Positions 25,328 through 33,692 of a DNA stretch of 64,000 bases are shown in pieces. The position numbers and the translations under genes are program-made. This DNA comes from Streptomyces longisporoflavus (GTDB lineage Bacteria > Actinomycetota > Actinomycetes > Streptomycetales > Streptomycetaceae). The notes below the pieces were generated by a model that saw only the letters and a list, made by a program, of their open reading frames with translations, searched no databases and was not told the DNA's origin. The DNA lies in contig NZ_BMTR01000010.1 in the NCBI RefSeq assembly GCF_014649775.1, positions 282,888-346,887 on the forward strand. Direction: 5' to 3'. How positions within the stretch are numbered: the stretch's first letter is position 1; every line of letters starts with the position of its first letter.

Positions 25328-26632
25328 TCAGCCTTCGAGGAACGCGACCAGGGCGTTGGCGAGCAGATGTGGATCGTCCGCCCCGCACAGCTCGCGCACG
25401 CTGTGCATCGAGAGGATCGCGACGCCGATGTCGACGGTCTTGATGCCGTGCCTGGCCGCGGTGATCGGGCCGATGGTCGTGCCGCAGGGCATCGCGTTGT
25501 TCGACACGAAGCTCTGGAAGGGCACGCCGGCCTTCTCGCACGCGGCGGCGAACACGGCACGTCCCGCGCCGTCGGTGGCGTACCGGTTGTTGACGTTGAC
25601 CTTGAGGATCGGGCCGCCGTTGGCGCGCGGGTGGTGCGTCGGGTCGTGCCGCTCGGCGTAGTTGGGGTGCACGGCGTGGCCCGTGTCGGAGGAGAGGCAG
25701 ACGGTGCCGGCGAAGGCGCGGGCCTTGTCCTCGTACGAGCCGCCGCGGGCGAACACGGACCGCTCCAGGACGCCGCCGAGCAGCGGGCCGTCCGCGCCCG
25801 TGTCGGACTGGGAGCCGTTCTCCTCGTGGTCGAAGGCGGCGAGCACGGGGATGTACGGCAACGAGTCGGCGCCGTCCGCCGTGGCGACGGCGGCGAGCGC
25901 GGCCGTACAGGCGTGCACGGACAGGAGGTTGTCCATGCGCGGGCCCGCGATGAGGTCGCGGTCGCGGCCGAGGTAGGAGGGCGCCTCGATGGGGTGGGTC
26001 ATCAGGTCCCAGCCGGTGACGTCGCCGGGGGCGAGCCCCGACTCCTCCTCCAGGAAGGCGATGAGGTCGCCCTCGTGCACGTCGTCGCCGAGGCCCCAGA
26101 TGGGCTGCATGTGCTTCTGCTTGTCGAGCTTGAGACCGTCGGCGATCACTCCGCGGTCCATGTGGATGGCCAGCTGCGGGACGCGCAGCAGCGCCCGGTC
26201 GATGTTCACCAGGCGCGTCGAGCCGTCCCGCAGCGAGAGTCTGCCCGCGAGGCCGAGGTCACGGTCGAGCCAGGAGTTGAGCAGCGGGCCGCCGTAGATC
26301 TCGACCGCCACCTGCCGCCAGCCGTGCGCGCCGGCGTCCGGCTTCGGCTTGACGCGGAGGTTGGGGGAGTCGGTGTGGGCGCCGACGATGCGGTACGGGG
26401 TGTGGGCGGATGCCCCTTCGGGGACGTACCAGGCGATGATCGCGCCGCCGCGCAGCACATACTTCCCGCCGGTCGATCCGTCCCAGGCGTCGGTCTCCTC
26501 GACCTGCCGGAAGCCGGCCTTCTCCAGCCGCTCCGCGGCGCTCGCCACGGCGTGATACGGGGAGGGGCTTGCCGCGAGGAAGGTCAGGAGGTCGTCGGAG
26601 TGGCCGCGGTCGAAGCGGGCGGGTGTGCTCAT
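25328..26632 (-). CDS. M18-family aspartyl aminopeptidase
   Basis: Zinc aminopeptidase removing N-terminal Asp/Glu, cytosolic, 434 residues, family-typical length. Metal-site motifs: GAHTDSPNLRVKP (about 85-97) with ligand His, DHEENGSQSDTGADGP (about 268-283) with Asp/Glu ligands, AFAGTVCLSSDTGHAVHPNY and the C-terminal IGVAILSMHSVRELCG with the last His. The start MSTPARFDRGH is usual. The predicted operon continues into DUF6458. Confidence 0.93.
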   Translation of the reverse strand: MSTPARFDRGHSDDLLTFLAASPSPYHAVASAAERLEKAGFRQVEETDAWDGSTGGKYVLRGGAIIAWYVPEGASAHTPYRIVGAHTDSPNLRVKPKPDAGAHGWRQVAVEIYGGPLLNSWLDRDLGLAGRLSLRDGSTRLVNIDRALLRVPQLAIHMDRGVIADGLKLDKQKHMQPIWGLGDDVHEGDLIAFLEEESGLAPGDVTGWDLMTHPIEAPSYLGRDRDLIAGPRMDNLLSVHACTAALAAVATADGADSLPYIPVLAAFDHEENGSQSDTGADGPLLGGVLERSVFARGGSYEDKARAFAGTVCLSSDTGHAVHPNYAERHDPTHHPRANGGPILKVNVNNRYATDGAGRAVFAAACEKAGVPFQSFVSNNAMPCGTTIGPITAARHGIKTVDIGVAILSMHSVRELCGADDPHLLANALVAFLEG

Positions 26633-26795
26633 GCTTCCAGCCTAGCTAGGGGGCGAGCCCTGGTGCGGGGGGCCTTTTCCGGGAGGTTCTCTACCGGATG
26701 TGCCCGTATCCGGGATGTCTGTACCGCAGCTTCGCGGCGGATCTCTCCCTCTCACCCACCCGGCACTCGGCACCACGCGACCCGCCCCCCGAAAA

Positions 26796-26835
26796 AACGA
26801 GGAACGGCCCGCCCCCGGAAGCCGGAAGCGGGCCG
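26796..26835 (-). terminator. Rho-independent terminator of the acyl-CoA dehydrogenase gene
   Basis: On the minus strand the hairpin CGGCCCGC (26835-26828) and GCGGGCCG (26812-26805) is followed by TTCCTCG and a run of six T (26797-26792). A true T-run is unusual in this high-GC window. It lies 20 bp after the acyl-CoA dehydrogenase stop. Confidence 0.75.
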
Positions 26836-26854
26836 CGCCGTAGAACCGTCGAGG

Positions 26855-28681
26855 CTAGAACGCGGCCTCGTCCAGCTCCATCAGGTCCAGTTCCACGCCC
26901 TCGGCGAGCTTCCGCTCGGCCGCGACGCCCGGCAGGACGTTCGCGGCGAAGAACTTGGCCGCGGCGATCTTGCCCTCGTAGAACGGCTTGTCCTTGGCGG
27001 AGGCCGTGGCCAGCTTCTCGGCGGCGACAGCGGCGCCACGCAGGAGCAGGTAGCCGACGACGACGTCGCCCGAGACCATCAGGAGGCGGGTCGTGTTGAG
27101 GCCCACCTTGTAGATGGACTTCACGTCCTGCTCGGTGGCCGCGAGGTCCGTCAGCATGACGCCGACGATGGCCTCCAGCTCGACCGCGGCCTTGGCCAGC
27201 TCCTCGCGGGCGCCGGCCAGGCTCTCGCCGCCCGTGCCGACCGCGAGGAACTTCTTGATCTCCTCGGCGAGGCCGTTCAGCGCGGCACCCTGGTTGCGGA
27301 CGATCTTCCGGAAGAAGTAGTCCTGGCCCTGGATGGCGGTCGTGCCCTCGTAGAGGGTGTCGATCTTGGCGTCACGGATGTACTGCTCGACGGGGTACTC
27401 CTGGAGGTACCCCGAGCCGCCGAACGTCTGGAGCGACTGCGCGAGGAGCTCGTAGGACTTCTCCGAGCCGTAGCCCTTGACGATGGGGAGCAGGAGGTCG
27501 TTCAGGGCGATAAGGGCCGACGCGTCCTCGCCCGCCGCCTCCTTGATCTGGATGTCGTCCTGGACGGCCGCGGTGTGCAGGACCAGGGCGCGCATGCCCT
27601 CCGCGTACGCCTTCTGCGTCATGAGCGAACGGCGCACGTCGGGGTGGTGCGTGATCGTCACCTTCGGCGCCGTCTTGTCCATGAACTGGGCGAGGTCCGG
27701 GCCCTGCACGCGCTCCTTGGCGTACTCCAGGGCGTTGAGGTAGCCCGTCGAGAGCGTCGCGATGGCCTTCGTGCCGACCATCATGCGGGCGAACTCGATG
27801 ATCATGAACATCTGGCGGATGCCGTCGTGCTTGTCGCCGATCAGCCAGCCCTTGGCGGGGTGCTGGTCGCCGAACGTCATCTCGCACGTGTTGGACGCCT
27901 TGAGGCCCATCTTGTGCTCGACGTTCGTGGCGTACACGCCGTTGCGCTCGCCGAGCTCGCCGGTCTCCCAGTCGAACTCGTACTTCGGGACGAGGAAGAG
28001 CGAGAGGCCCTTCGTGCCGGGGCCGTGGCCCTCGGGGCGGGCGAGGACGTAGTGGAGGATGTTCTCCGACATGTCGTGCTCACCGGACGTGATGAAGCGC
28101 TTCACGCCCTCGATGTGCCAGGAGCCGTCCTCCTGCAGAGTCGCCTTCGTGCGGCCCGCGCCCACGTCCGAACCGGCGTCCGGCTCGGTCAGGACCATCG
28201 TCGAGCCCCACTGCTTCTCGACGGCGATCGCGGCGATCTTCTTCTGCGCCTCGTTGCCCTCTTCGTGCAGGATGCCCGCGAACGCCGGACCGGAGGAGTA
28301 CATCCAGACGGCCGGGTTGGCGCCGAGCAGCAGCTCCGCGTAGGCCCAGATCAGGGAGCGCGGGGAGGTCGTGCCGCCGATCTCCTCGGGCAGGCCGAGG
28401 CGCCAGTACTCGGAGTCCATGAAGGCCTGGTAGCTCTTCTTGAAGGACGCCGGTACGGGAGCGGTGTTGGTGGCCGGGTCGAAGACCGGCGGGTTGCGGT
28501 CGGCGTCCTCGAAGGACTCGGCCAGCTCGTTCTCGGCGAGGCGGCGCAGCTCTTCGAGGATGCTTTTGGCGGTGTCGACGTCCATCTCCGCGAACGGGCC
28601 GGTGCCGTACAGCTGGTCGCGGCCGAGGACCTCGAAGAGGTTGAACTCGATGTCGCGGAGATTCGACTTGTAGTGCCCCAT
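26855..28681 (-). CDS. Acyl-CoA dehydrogenase, FadE5/DmdC-like long form
   Basis: FAD enzyme of fatty-acid or acyl-thioester oxidation, 608 residues, the extended type. An N-terminal AcdN segment (GHYKSNLRDIEFNLFEVL, about 2-20) precedes the helical domain. The middle domain has the FAD/substrate motif WGSTMVLTEPDAGSDVGAG (about 163-181); the catalytic Glu is in IDTLYEGTTAIQGQDYF (about 430); a C-terminal acyl-CoA dehydrogenase-like helical domain completes it. It is similar to Mycobacterium FadE5, a broad-chain dehydrogenase. No electron-transfer or thiolase partner is adjacent. Confidence 0.92.
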   Translation of the reverse strand: MGHYKSNLRDIEFNLFEVLGRDQLYGTGPFAEMDVDTAKSILEELRRLAENELAESFEDADRNPPVFDPATNTAPVPASFKKSYQAFMDSEYWRLGLPEEIGGTTSPRSLIWAYAELLLGANPAVWMYSSGPAFAGILHEEGNEAQKKIAAIAVEKQWGSTMVLTEPDAGSDVGAGRTKATLQEDGSWHIEGVKRFITSGEHDMSENILHYVLARPEGHGPGTKGLSLFLVPKYEFDWETGELGERNGVYATNVEHKMGLKASNTCEMTFGDQHPAKGWLIGDKHDGIRQMFMIIEFARMMVGTKAIATLSTGYLNALEYAKERVQGPDLAQFMDKTAPKVTITHHPDVRRSLMTQKAYAEGMRALVLHTAAVQDDIQIKEAAGEDASALIALNDLLLPIVKGYGSEKSYELLAQSLQTFGGSGYLQEYPVEQYIRDAKIDTLYEGTTAIQGQDYFFRKIVRNQGAALNGLAEEIKKFLAVGTGGESLAGAREELAKAAVELEAIVGVMLTDLAATEQDVKSIYKVGLNTTRLLMVSGDVVVGYLLLRGAAVAAEKLATASAKDKPFYEGKIAAAKFFAANVLPGVAAERKLAEGVELDLMELDEAAF

Positions 28682-28825
28682 GGCGACGGCTCCGTAAGCA
28701 GAAAGGGATCAACAGGATCAGTACCAGCAAGTAGCTACGATGATGCTACCCGCCAGTAATAAGAAGCAACCCCTAATAGGGCATCTGTGACTCAGTCCTC
28801 GTGCGGGCTCAGTACTCTTGCGGGC

Positions 28826-29317
28826 ATGTACGGCTACGACCAGAGCCCGGGCGCCCAGCAGCAGTACGCCCCGCCCGGGGCACAGCCGCCGCCGCAGCAG
28901 CAGATGCCGGGCGGCGCGCAAGGGTACGCACAGCAGCCTCCGCTCTACCCCGAGCCGTCGCCCCCGTCCCTCGCGGACGCGGTGCGGGCCTTCACCACGG
29001 GCTCGATGTCCGCCGAGGACTTCCAGCAGGCCTTCGCCACCTCGAAGGTCTACTGCCCGCGCGGGGACAACCCCGGCTTCCTCGCCCTGCACAACACCCA
29101 GCAGCCGGTCATCCCGATGTTCACCTCCCTCAAGGAGCTGCGCAGGTACGCGGGCAAGGAGTCCAAGTACTTCGTGATCACGGGCGCGGAGGTCATCGAT
29201 CTGCTCCCCACCGGTTACGGCTTCGTCCTCGACATGGAGGGCGAGCACCGCATGGTCTTCGACGCCAAGGCCGTCGAACAGATGGTCGACTTCGCGATGC
29301 GTCGGATGTACGGCTAG
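28826..29317 (+). CDS. SseB-family protein with Gln/Pro-rich N-terminus
   Basis: About 163 residues, role unknown. The first 45 residues are Tyr/Gln/Pro/Gly-rich (QQQYAPPGAQPPPQQQMPGG). The SseB-like domain follows (about 48-160: SLADAVRAFTTGSMSAEDFQQAFATSKVYCPRGDNPGFLAL ... VITGAEVIDLLPTGYGFVLD). TACTCT (28813-28818) lies seven bases upstream of ATG, so the transcript may be leaderless. The 28-bp palindrome 29374-29401 terminates it. The following pirin gene is damaged. Confidence 0.85.
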   Translation: MYGYDQSPGAQQQYAPPGAQPPPQQQMPGGAQGYAQQPPLYPEPSPPSLADAVRAFTTGSMSAEDFQQAFATSKVYCPRGDNPGFLALHNTQQPVIPMFTSLKELRRYAGKESKYFVITGAEVIDLLPTGYGFVLDMEGEHRMVFDAKAVEQMVDFAMRRMYG

Positions 29318-29373
29318 ACGCCATTGCTGCGCAGACGGCTAGCCGCCGGCCGCAGGATCAGGGGCCACTCAGG

Positions 29374-29401
29374 ACGCCCGGAGGGAATTCCCTCCGGGCG
29401 T
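29374..29401 (+). terminator. Perfect palindromic hairpin after SseB gene
   Basis: Stem ACGCCCGGAGGG (29374-29385) with CCCTCCGGGCGT (29390-29401) around AATT. It lies 57 bp after the stop. Confidence 0.8.
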
Positions 29402-29466
29402 TCCGCGTTCCCGGTGGCAAGAAGTTCTACGTTCAACTAAAGTGGACGTACGAAGAAGGAGGCACG

Positions 29467-30162
29467 GTCACGTACCTGATCGACGGGACCTTCGTGCACC
29501 AGGACTCGAACGGCGGCGGCGGCACCATCCAGAACGGCGACACCCAGTGGATGACCGCCGGCAGCGGCCTCCTGCACATCGAGGCGCCCCCGGAGTCCCT
29601 CGTCCAGTCCGGCGGCCTCTTCCACGGCCTCCAGCTGTGGGTGAACCTGCCCGCGCGGGACAAGATGATGGACCCCCGCTACCAGGACATCCGCGGCGGA
29701 AACGTCCAGCTGCTCACCTCCCCCGACGGCGGCGCGCTCCTGCGCGTCATCGCCGGTGAGCTCGACGGCCACCAGGGACCCGGCGTCACGCACACGCCGA
29801 TCACCATGATCCACGCGACGGTGCGCCCCGGCGCCGAGGTCACGCTGCCCTGGCGCGAGGACTTCAACGGCCTCGCGTACGTCCTCGCCGGGCGCGGCAC
29901 GGTCGGTACCGAGCGCCGCCCGGTGCACATGGGCCAGACGGCGGTCTTCGGCGCGGGCTCGTCGCTGACCGTGCGCGCGGACGAGAAGCAGGACGGGCAC
30001 ACCCCCGACCTGGAGGTCGTCCTGCTCGGCGGGCAGCCCATCCGGGAGCCGATGGCGCACTACGGACCGTTCGTGATGAACAGTCAGGCCGAGCTCCAGC
30101 AGGCGTTCGAGGACTTCCAGAAGGGCCTGCTCGGCACGGTCCCGGCCGTGCACGGCATGTAA
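29467..30162 (+). pseudogene. 5'-truncated pirin-family gene
   Basis: From TVTYLIDGTFVHQDSNGGGG onward the frame is normal pirin through the C-terminal Pirin_C cupin (PITMIHATVRPGAEVTLPWRED) to VPAVHGM. Complete pirins begin about 85 residues earlier and have HPHRGFE immediately before TVTYLIDG; here that is replaced by KFYVQLKWTYEEGG, which is not pirin. The metal ligands in HPHRG are therefore lost, while the later HIE pair (GSGLLHIEAPPE) is kept. No ATG, GTG or TTG lies in frame before GTG 29494, and the GAAGGAGG at 29455-29462 is badly spaced for it. An internal deletion joining the original promoter/ribosome site to codon 85 or so explains this. An assembly error is possible. Confidence 0.7.
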
Positions 30163-30236
30163 GTCACCTGCGGGCAGCCGTACATGCAGCCGTACATAAC
30201 GTGCGGGGCCGATGGGCCCGTGCTCGGGTAGGAGGG

Positions 30237-31370
30237 GTGAGCACCCTTCTGCCCGAGCCCGCACGCCGTACCGCCGCCTGGTGCGTGGTCCTCCTGCTCG
30301 TCGCGGGCGTGGCCGCCGTGGCGATCTGGCTCTTCGTCACCTTCAAGGCGGCCGCGACGCCGGTGCTGCTCGCCCTGCTCGGCACGGCACTCCTCGGGCC
30401 CGTCTACCGCTGGCTCCTGAAGATGAAGGTGCAGCGCTCGCTGGCCGCGGGGCTCACCTGCGCGGCCGTCGTCGCGGTCGTCGGCGGCGCGGTGTACATC
30501 GTGGTCAGGGCCCTGATGGACACCGGCGACCAGATCATCGCCTCCCTGAAGCAGGCCGCGACCGACCTGTCCGATCACTTCGGCGCGGCGGGGACCTCCC
30601 TCGACGACATGGCGTCCAACGCCAAGGAGCTGCTCGGCAAGTTCGGCGGTTCCGCGGCGTCCGGAGTGCTCAGCGGGCTCAGCGTCGTCGGCGAGATGAC
30701 CGCCATGGCCGTACTCGCGCTGCTGCTCGTCTTCTTCTTCCTGCGCGACTCCGACCGGGCCATGCGCTCCATGCGCGCGCTCGCCCCGCGCGGCACCGCC
30801 GACATCGTCGAAGCCATGGGCCGGCGCGCCTTCGAGGCCGTCGAGGGCTTCATGCGCGGGACCACGTTCATCGCGCTGATCGACGCCGTCTGCATCACCA
30901 TCGGGTTGCTGATCCTCCGGGTGCCGGGGGCGTGGGGGCTCGGCGCGCTCGTGTTCATCGGCGCCTACATCCCCTATCTGGGTGCCTTCATCTCCGGTGC
31001 CGTCGCCGTCCTCGTCGCGCTCGCCGACCGCGGGTTCGTCATCGCCCTGTGGGCGCTCGGCGTGGTCCTCGCGGTGCAGGTCCTCGAAGGGCACGTGCTC
31101 CAGCCCGTGATCCAGTCGCGGACCGTCCAGATGCATCCGGCGGTCGTCATGCTGGCGATCGCCGCAGGGGCGTCCGTGGCGGGGATCTTGGGCATGCTGC
31201 TCGCGGTGCCGGTGACGGCCGCCGTGTTCGGGGTCTTCTCGGAGCTCAGGGAGCGCTATCCGGAGGGCTTGGCCGGGTCGGGCCCGCCCCGGTCGGGCAC
31301 CTCGTCGGGCGCGTCCGCCGAAGGCCCCGCGTCACCCGCGTCACCCTCGTCGCCCGCGGCACCCTCGTAG
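30237..31370 (+). CDS. AI-2E-family (PF01594) membrane transporter
   Basis: Eight-helix integral membrane permease, 377 residues from GTG 30237; GTG 30201 would add twelve. Neither start has an ideal ribosome site. Family blocks: FKAAATPVLLALLGTALLGPVY (about 37-58), MAVLALLLVFFFLRD (about 156-170), GFMRGTTFIALIDAVCITIGLLI and GAYIPYLGAFISGAVAVLVAL (about 235-260), then LEGHVLQPVIQSRTVQMHPAVV, the strongest signature. Despite the name, members also export peptides or act as Na+/H+ antiporters. The last 35 residues (Ser/Pro/Ala/Gly) overlap antisense the end of the SpoIIE-type gene by 115 bp. Confidence 0.88.
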   Translation: MSTLLPEPARRTAAWCVVLLLVAGVAAVAIWLFVTFKAAATPVLLALLGTALLGPVYRWLLKMKVQRSLAAGLTCAAVVAVVGGAVYIVVRALMDTGDQIIASLKQAATDLSDHFGAAGTSLDDMASNAKELLGKFGGSAASGVLSGLSVVGEMTAMAVLALLLVFFFLRDSDRAMRSMRALAPRGTADIVEAMGRRAFEAVEGFMRGTTFIALIDAVCITIGLLILRVPGAWGLGALVFIGAYIPYLGAFISGAVAVLVALADRGFVIALWALGVVLAVQVLEGHVLQPVIQSRTVQMHPAVVMLAIAAGASVAGILGMLLAVPVTAAVFGVFSELRERYPEGLAGSGPPRSGTSSGASAEGPASPASPSSPAAPS

Positions 31371-33505
31371 AGCGCGAACCAGATGCTCTTGCCCTCGCCC
31401 CTCGGCTCCACGCCCCACTCGTCGGCGAGCAGCTCCATCAGGACGAGCCCGCGTCCCGACGACGCCAGCTCGCCGGGATGGCGCTTGTGCGGCAGGTCGT
31501 CGCTGCCGTCCGACACCTCGGCCCGCAGCCTGCGCTCGCCCGGCTCCCCGGTGACCTCGGCGACGAGAAGGGCGTCGCCGTCCGTGTGCACGAGTACGTT
31601 CGTGATCATCTCGGAGACCATCAGGACCGCCGAATCGACCTGATCCGCGACCGCCCAGTCGTGCAGCAGCTCCCGCACGTGCCGCCGCGCCCCCGCGATG
31701 CGCTCCGGCTCGGCCTGCGCGACCGTGAGGACGGTGCGGCGGGCGGGCGTGCGGTGTGCGGGGTGGCCGGATCTGCGAAGGAGCAGGACCGCTATGTCGT
31801 CCTCGCGGCGGTCCACGAGGGCGCCTGTCGTGTAGTGCGACGAGGGCCCGTGCACGGCCTGTACGAGGGTGTCGGCGAGCTCTTCGAGGCCGTCGTCGCC
31901 GTCGCCGCCGTGCTCCTCCAGGATCTGGCGGATGCGCTTCCAGCCGCTGTCCAGGTCGTGGCCGCCGGTCTCGATGAGGCCGTCGGTGCAGACCAGCATC
32001 GTCTCGCCGGGCTCCAGGACCAGGCGGGTCGTGGGGTAGTCCGCGTCCGGGTCGATGCCGAGCGGCAGGCCGCCCGCCGTGGGGCGCAGCAGGACCGTTC
32101 CGTCACTCATCCGTATCGCGGGCTCGGGGTGACCCGCGCGGGCGATCTCCAGTACGCCGGTGGCCGGGTCCGCCTCCACGTAGAGGCAGGTCGCGAAGCG
32201 CGGGTCGGAGACGTGGCCCCCGTGGTCGCCGTCCGACCCGATCGCGATGCCGTCCGAGATCCCGGCCAGGAAGCGCGTGGCGCGGGAGAGGACGGCGTCG
32301 GGGCGGTGGCCCTCGGAGGCGTAGGCGCGCAGGGCGATCCGCAGCTGCCCCATCAGGCCCGCGGCCCGTACGTCGTGGCCCTGGACGTCGCCGATGACGA
32401 AGGCGATACGGCCGCTCGGCAGCGGGATCATGTCGTACCAGTCGCCGCCCACCTGGAGTCCGCCGCCCGTCGGCACATACCGCGCGGCCACGTTCATCCC
32501 CGGGATGCGCGGCCCGAGCAGCGGCAGCATCGAGCGTTGCAGGCCCTCCGTGAGCTCCCGCTCCGACTCGGCGACCCCGGCCCGCGACAGGGCCTGGGCC
32601 AGCATCCGGGCGACCGTCGTCAGGACGGAGCGCTCGTCCGGCGTGAACGAGACGGGGTAGGCGAAGGCGGCCAGCCAGGCGCCCATCGTGCGGCCTGCGA
32701 CCGTCAGCGGCAGGAATGCCCATGACTGCCGGTCGAAGGGCTGGGCCAGCGGCCAGGTGGCGGGGTAGCGGCGGTGGTACTCCTCGGGCGAGGAGAGATA
32801 GACCGCGCGGCCCGTGCGCACCACCTCGGCGGCCGGGTAGTCCGTGTCGAGCGGCATCGCGGAGAAGGGCACGTCGTCGCCGGGCTGGTGGCCGTAATGC
32901 CCGATGATCTTCAGCCGGTCGCCCTCGACGCCGAAGACCCCGAGCCCGTCCGGCGAGAACCCCGGCATGGAGAGCCCGCTGGCGACGCGCAGCACCTCCT
33001 CGGTCGACCGCGCCTCGGCAAGCGCGCGCCCCGCGTCGAGCAGGAACGCCTCGCGGGAGCGCCGCCAGTCACCGGTGACCGGGGTGCGTGCGGCGGCGCC
33101 CGGCGGGGGCTCGGTGACCTCTTGCAGGGTGCCGATGAGCTCGTACGACTGGGTGGCCTCGTCCACGATCGGCTTGGAGCGGCTGCGGACGATGCGGATG
33201 ACCCGGCCCTGGTCGTTCATGATCCGCAGGCGGGCCTCGGCCAGGGTGCCCTCGGCGACGGCGAGCTGGACGATGCCGTCGATCTCGTTCCAGTCGACGG
33301 GGTGGAAGCGGGAGCGCACGCCCGCCTCGGTGAGGGCCTGGGCGCGCGGAGGAAGCCCGAGGAGCCGGGCCGCCTCGGCGTCGAGCGTGACGGTGCCGGC
33401 CGCGTTGTCCCAGCGCCAGAGGCCGGTCGCGATGGCGGCGAGGACGTCCCTTACGGGAGGCAGGGGATCGTCCCCCGCCGGCTGCAGGGGATCGTCGGTG
33501 CGCAT
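31256..33505 (-). CDS. PAS-GAF-SpoIIE phosphatase-HATPase fusion regulator
   Basis: Likely controls a sigma-factor/anti-sigma partner switch, 749 residues. Domains: PAS (about 20-130, GLWRWDNAAGTVTLD), GAF (about 150-310), PP2C/SpoIIE serine phosphatase (about 335-550; RYVPTGGGLQVGGDWYDMIPLPSGRIAFVIGDVQGH with the metal Asp residues; LVCTDGLIE; DDIAVLLLRR) and an HATPase_c_2 anti-sigma-kinase-like domain (about 590-720; VLMVSEMITNVLVHT for the N-box, SSGRGLVLMELLADEWG for the G-box). Phosphatase and kinase in one chain are common in Streptomyces. The C-terminal 35 residues are Asp/Ala/Gly/Pro low-complexity and coded in the overlap with the AI-2E gene. Confidence 0.9.
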   Translation of the reverse strand: MRTDDPLQPAGDDPLPPVRDVLAAIATGLWRWDNAAGTVTLDAEAARLLGLPPRAQALTEAGVRSRFHPVDWNEIDGIVQLAVAEGTLAEARLRIMNDQGRVIRIVRSRSKPIVDEATQSYELIGTLQEVTEPPPGAAARTPVTGDWRRSREAFLLDAGRALAEARSTEEVLRVASGLSMPGFSPDGLGVFGVEGDRLKIIGHYGHQPGDDVPFSAMPLDTDYPAAEVVRTGRAVYLSSPEEYHRRYPATWPLAQPFDRQSWAFLPLTVAGRTMGAWLAAFAYPVSFTPDERSVLTTVARMLAQALSRAGVAESERELTEGLQRSMLPLLGPRIPGMNVAARYVPTGGGLQVGGDWYDMIPLPSGRIAFVIGDVQGHDVRAAGLMGQLRIALRAYASEGHRPDAVLSRATRFLAGISDGIAIGSDGDHGGHVSDPRFATCLYVEADPATGVLEIARAGHPEPAIRMSDGTVLLRPTAGGLPLGIDPDADYPTTRLVLEPGETMLVCTDGLIETGGHDLDSGWKRIRQILEEHGGDGDDGLEELADTLVQAVHGPSSHYTTGALVDRREDDIAVLLLRRSGHPAHRTPARRTVLTVAQAEPERIAGARRHVRELLHDWAVADQVDSAVLMVSEMITNVLVHTDGDALLVAEVTGEPGERRLRAEVSDGSDDLPHKRHPGELASSGRGLVLMELLADEWGVEPRGEGKSIWFALYEGAAGDEGDAGDAGPSADAPDEVPDRGGPDPAKPSG

Positions 33506-33692
33506 TGACCCACTTTAGGAAGATCGGTGGACAAGTCGCCACCGCCGGGGGCGGCGGGCATCGGTGCGGGAGGTGCGGCGGAGTGCGGGCAGAGGGTGAG
33601 CGGGGAGTAATCCGGAAAGCGATCTTCGCCCGGACGGTAGCCTTGGGGCCTGTCTGCTCTCTCCCCTATACGCGAAGACTGGATGAACGAAG

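Noticed and set aside
25241..28759. 1172-codon open frame on the plus strand
   Set aside because: Antisense shadow of the M18 peptidase and acyl-CoA dehydrogenase genes. Its translation is dominated by Arg/Val/Leu/Gly with no domain, and both opposite genes are certain.
30237..31370. Quorum-sensing (autoinducer-2) export
   Set aside because: The family name is historical. No luxS or lsr gene is in the window, so an AI-2 role is not supported.
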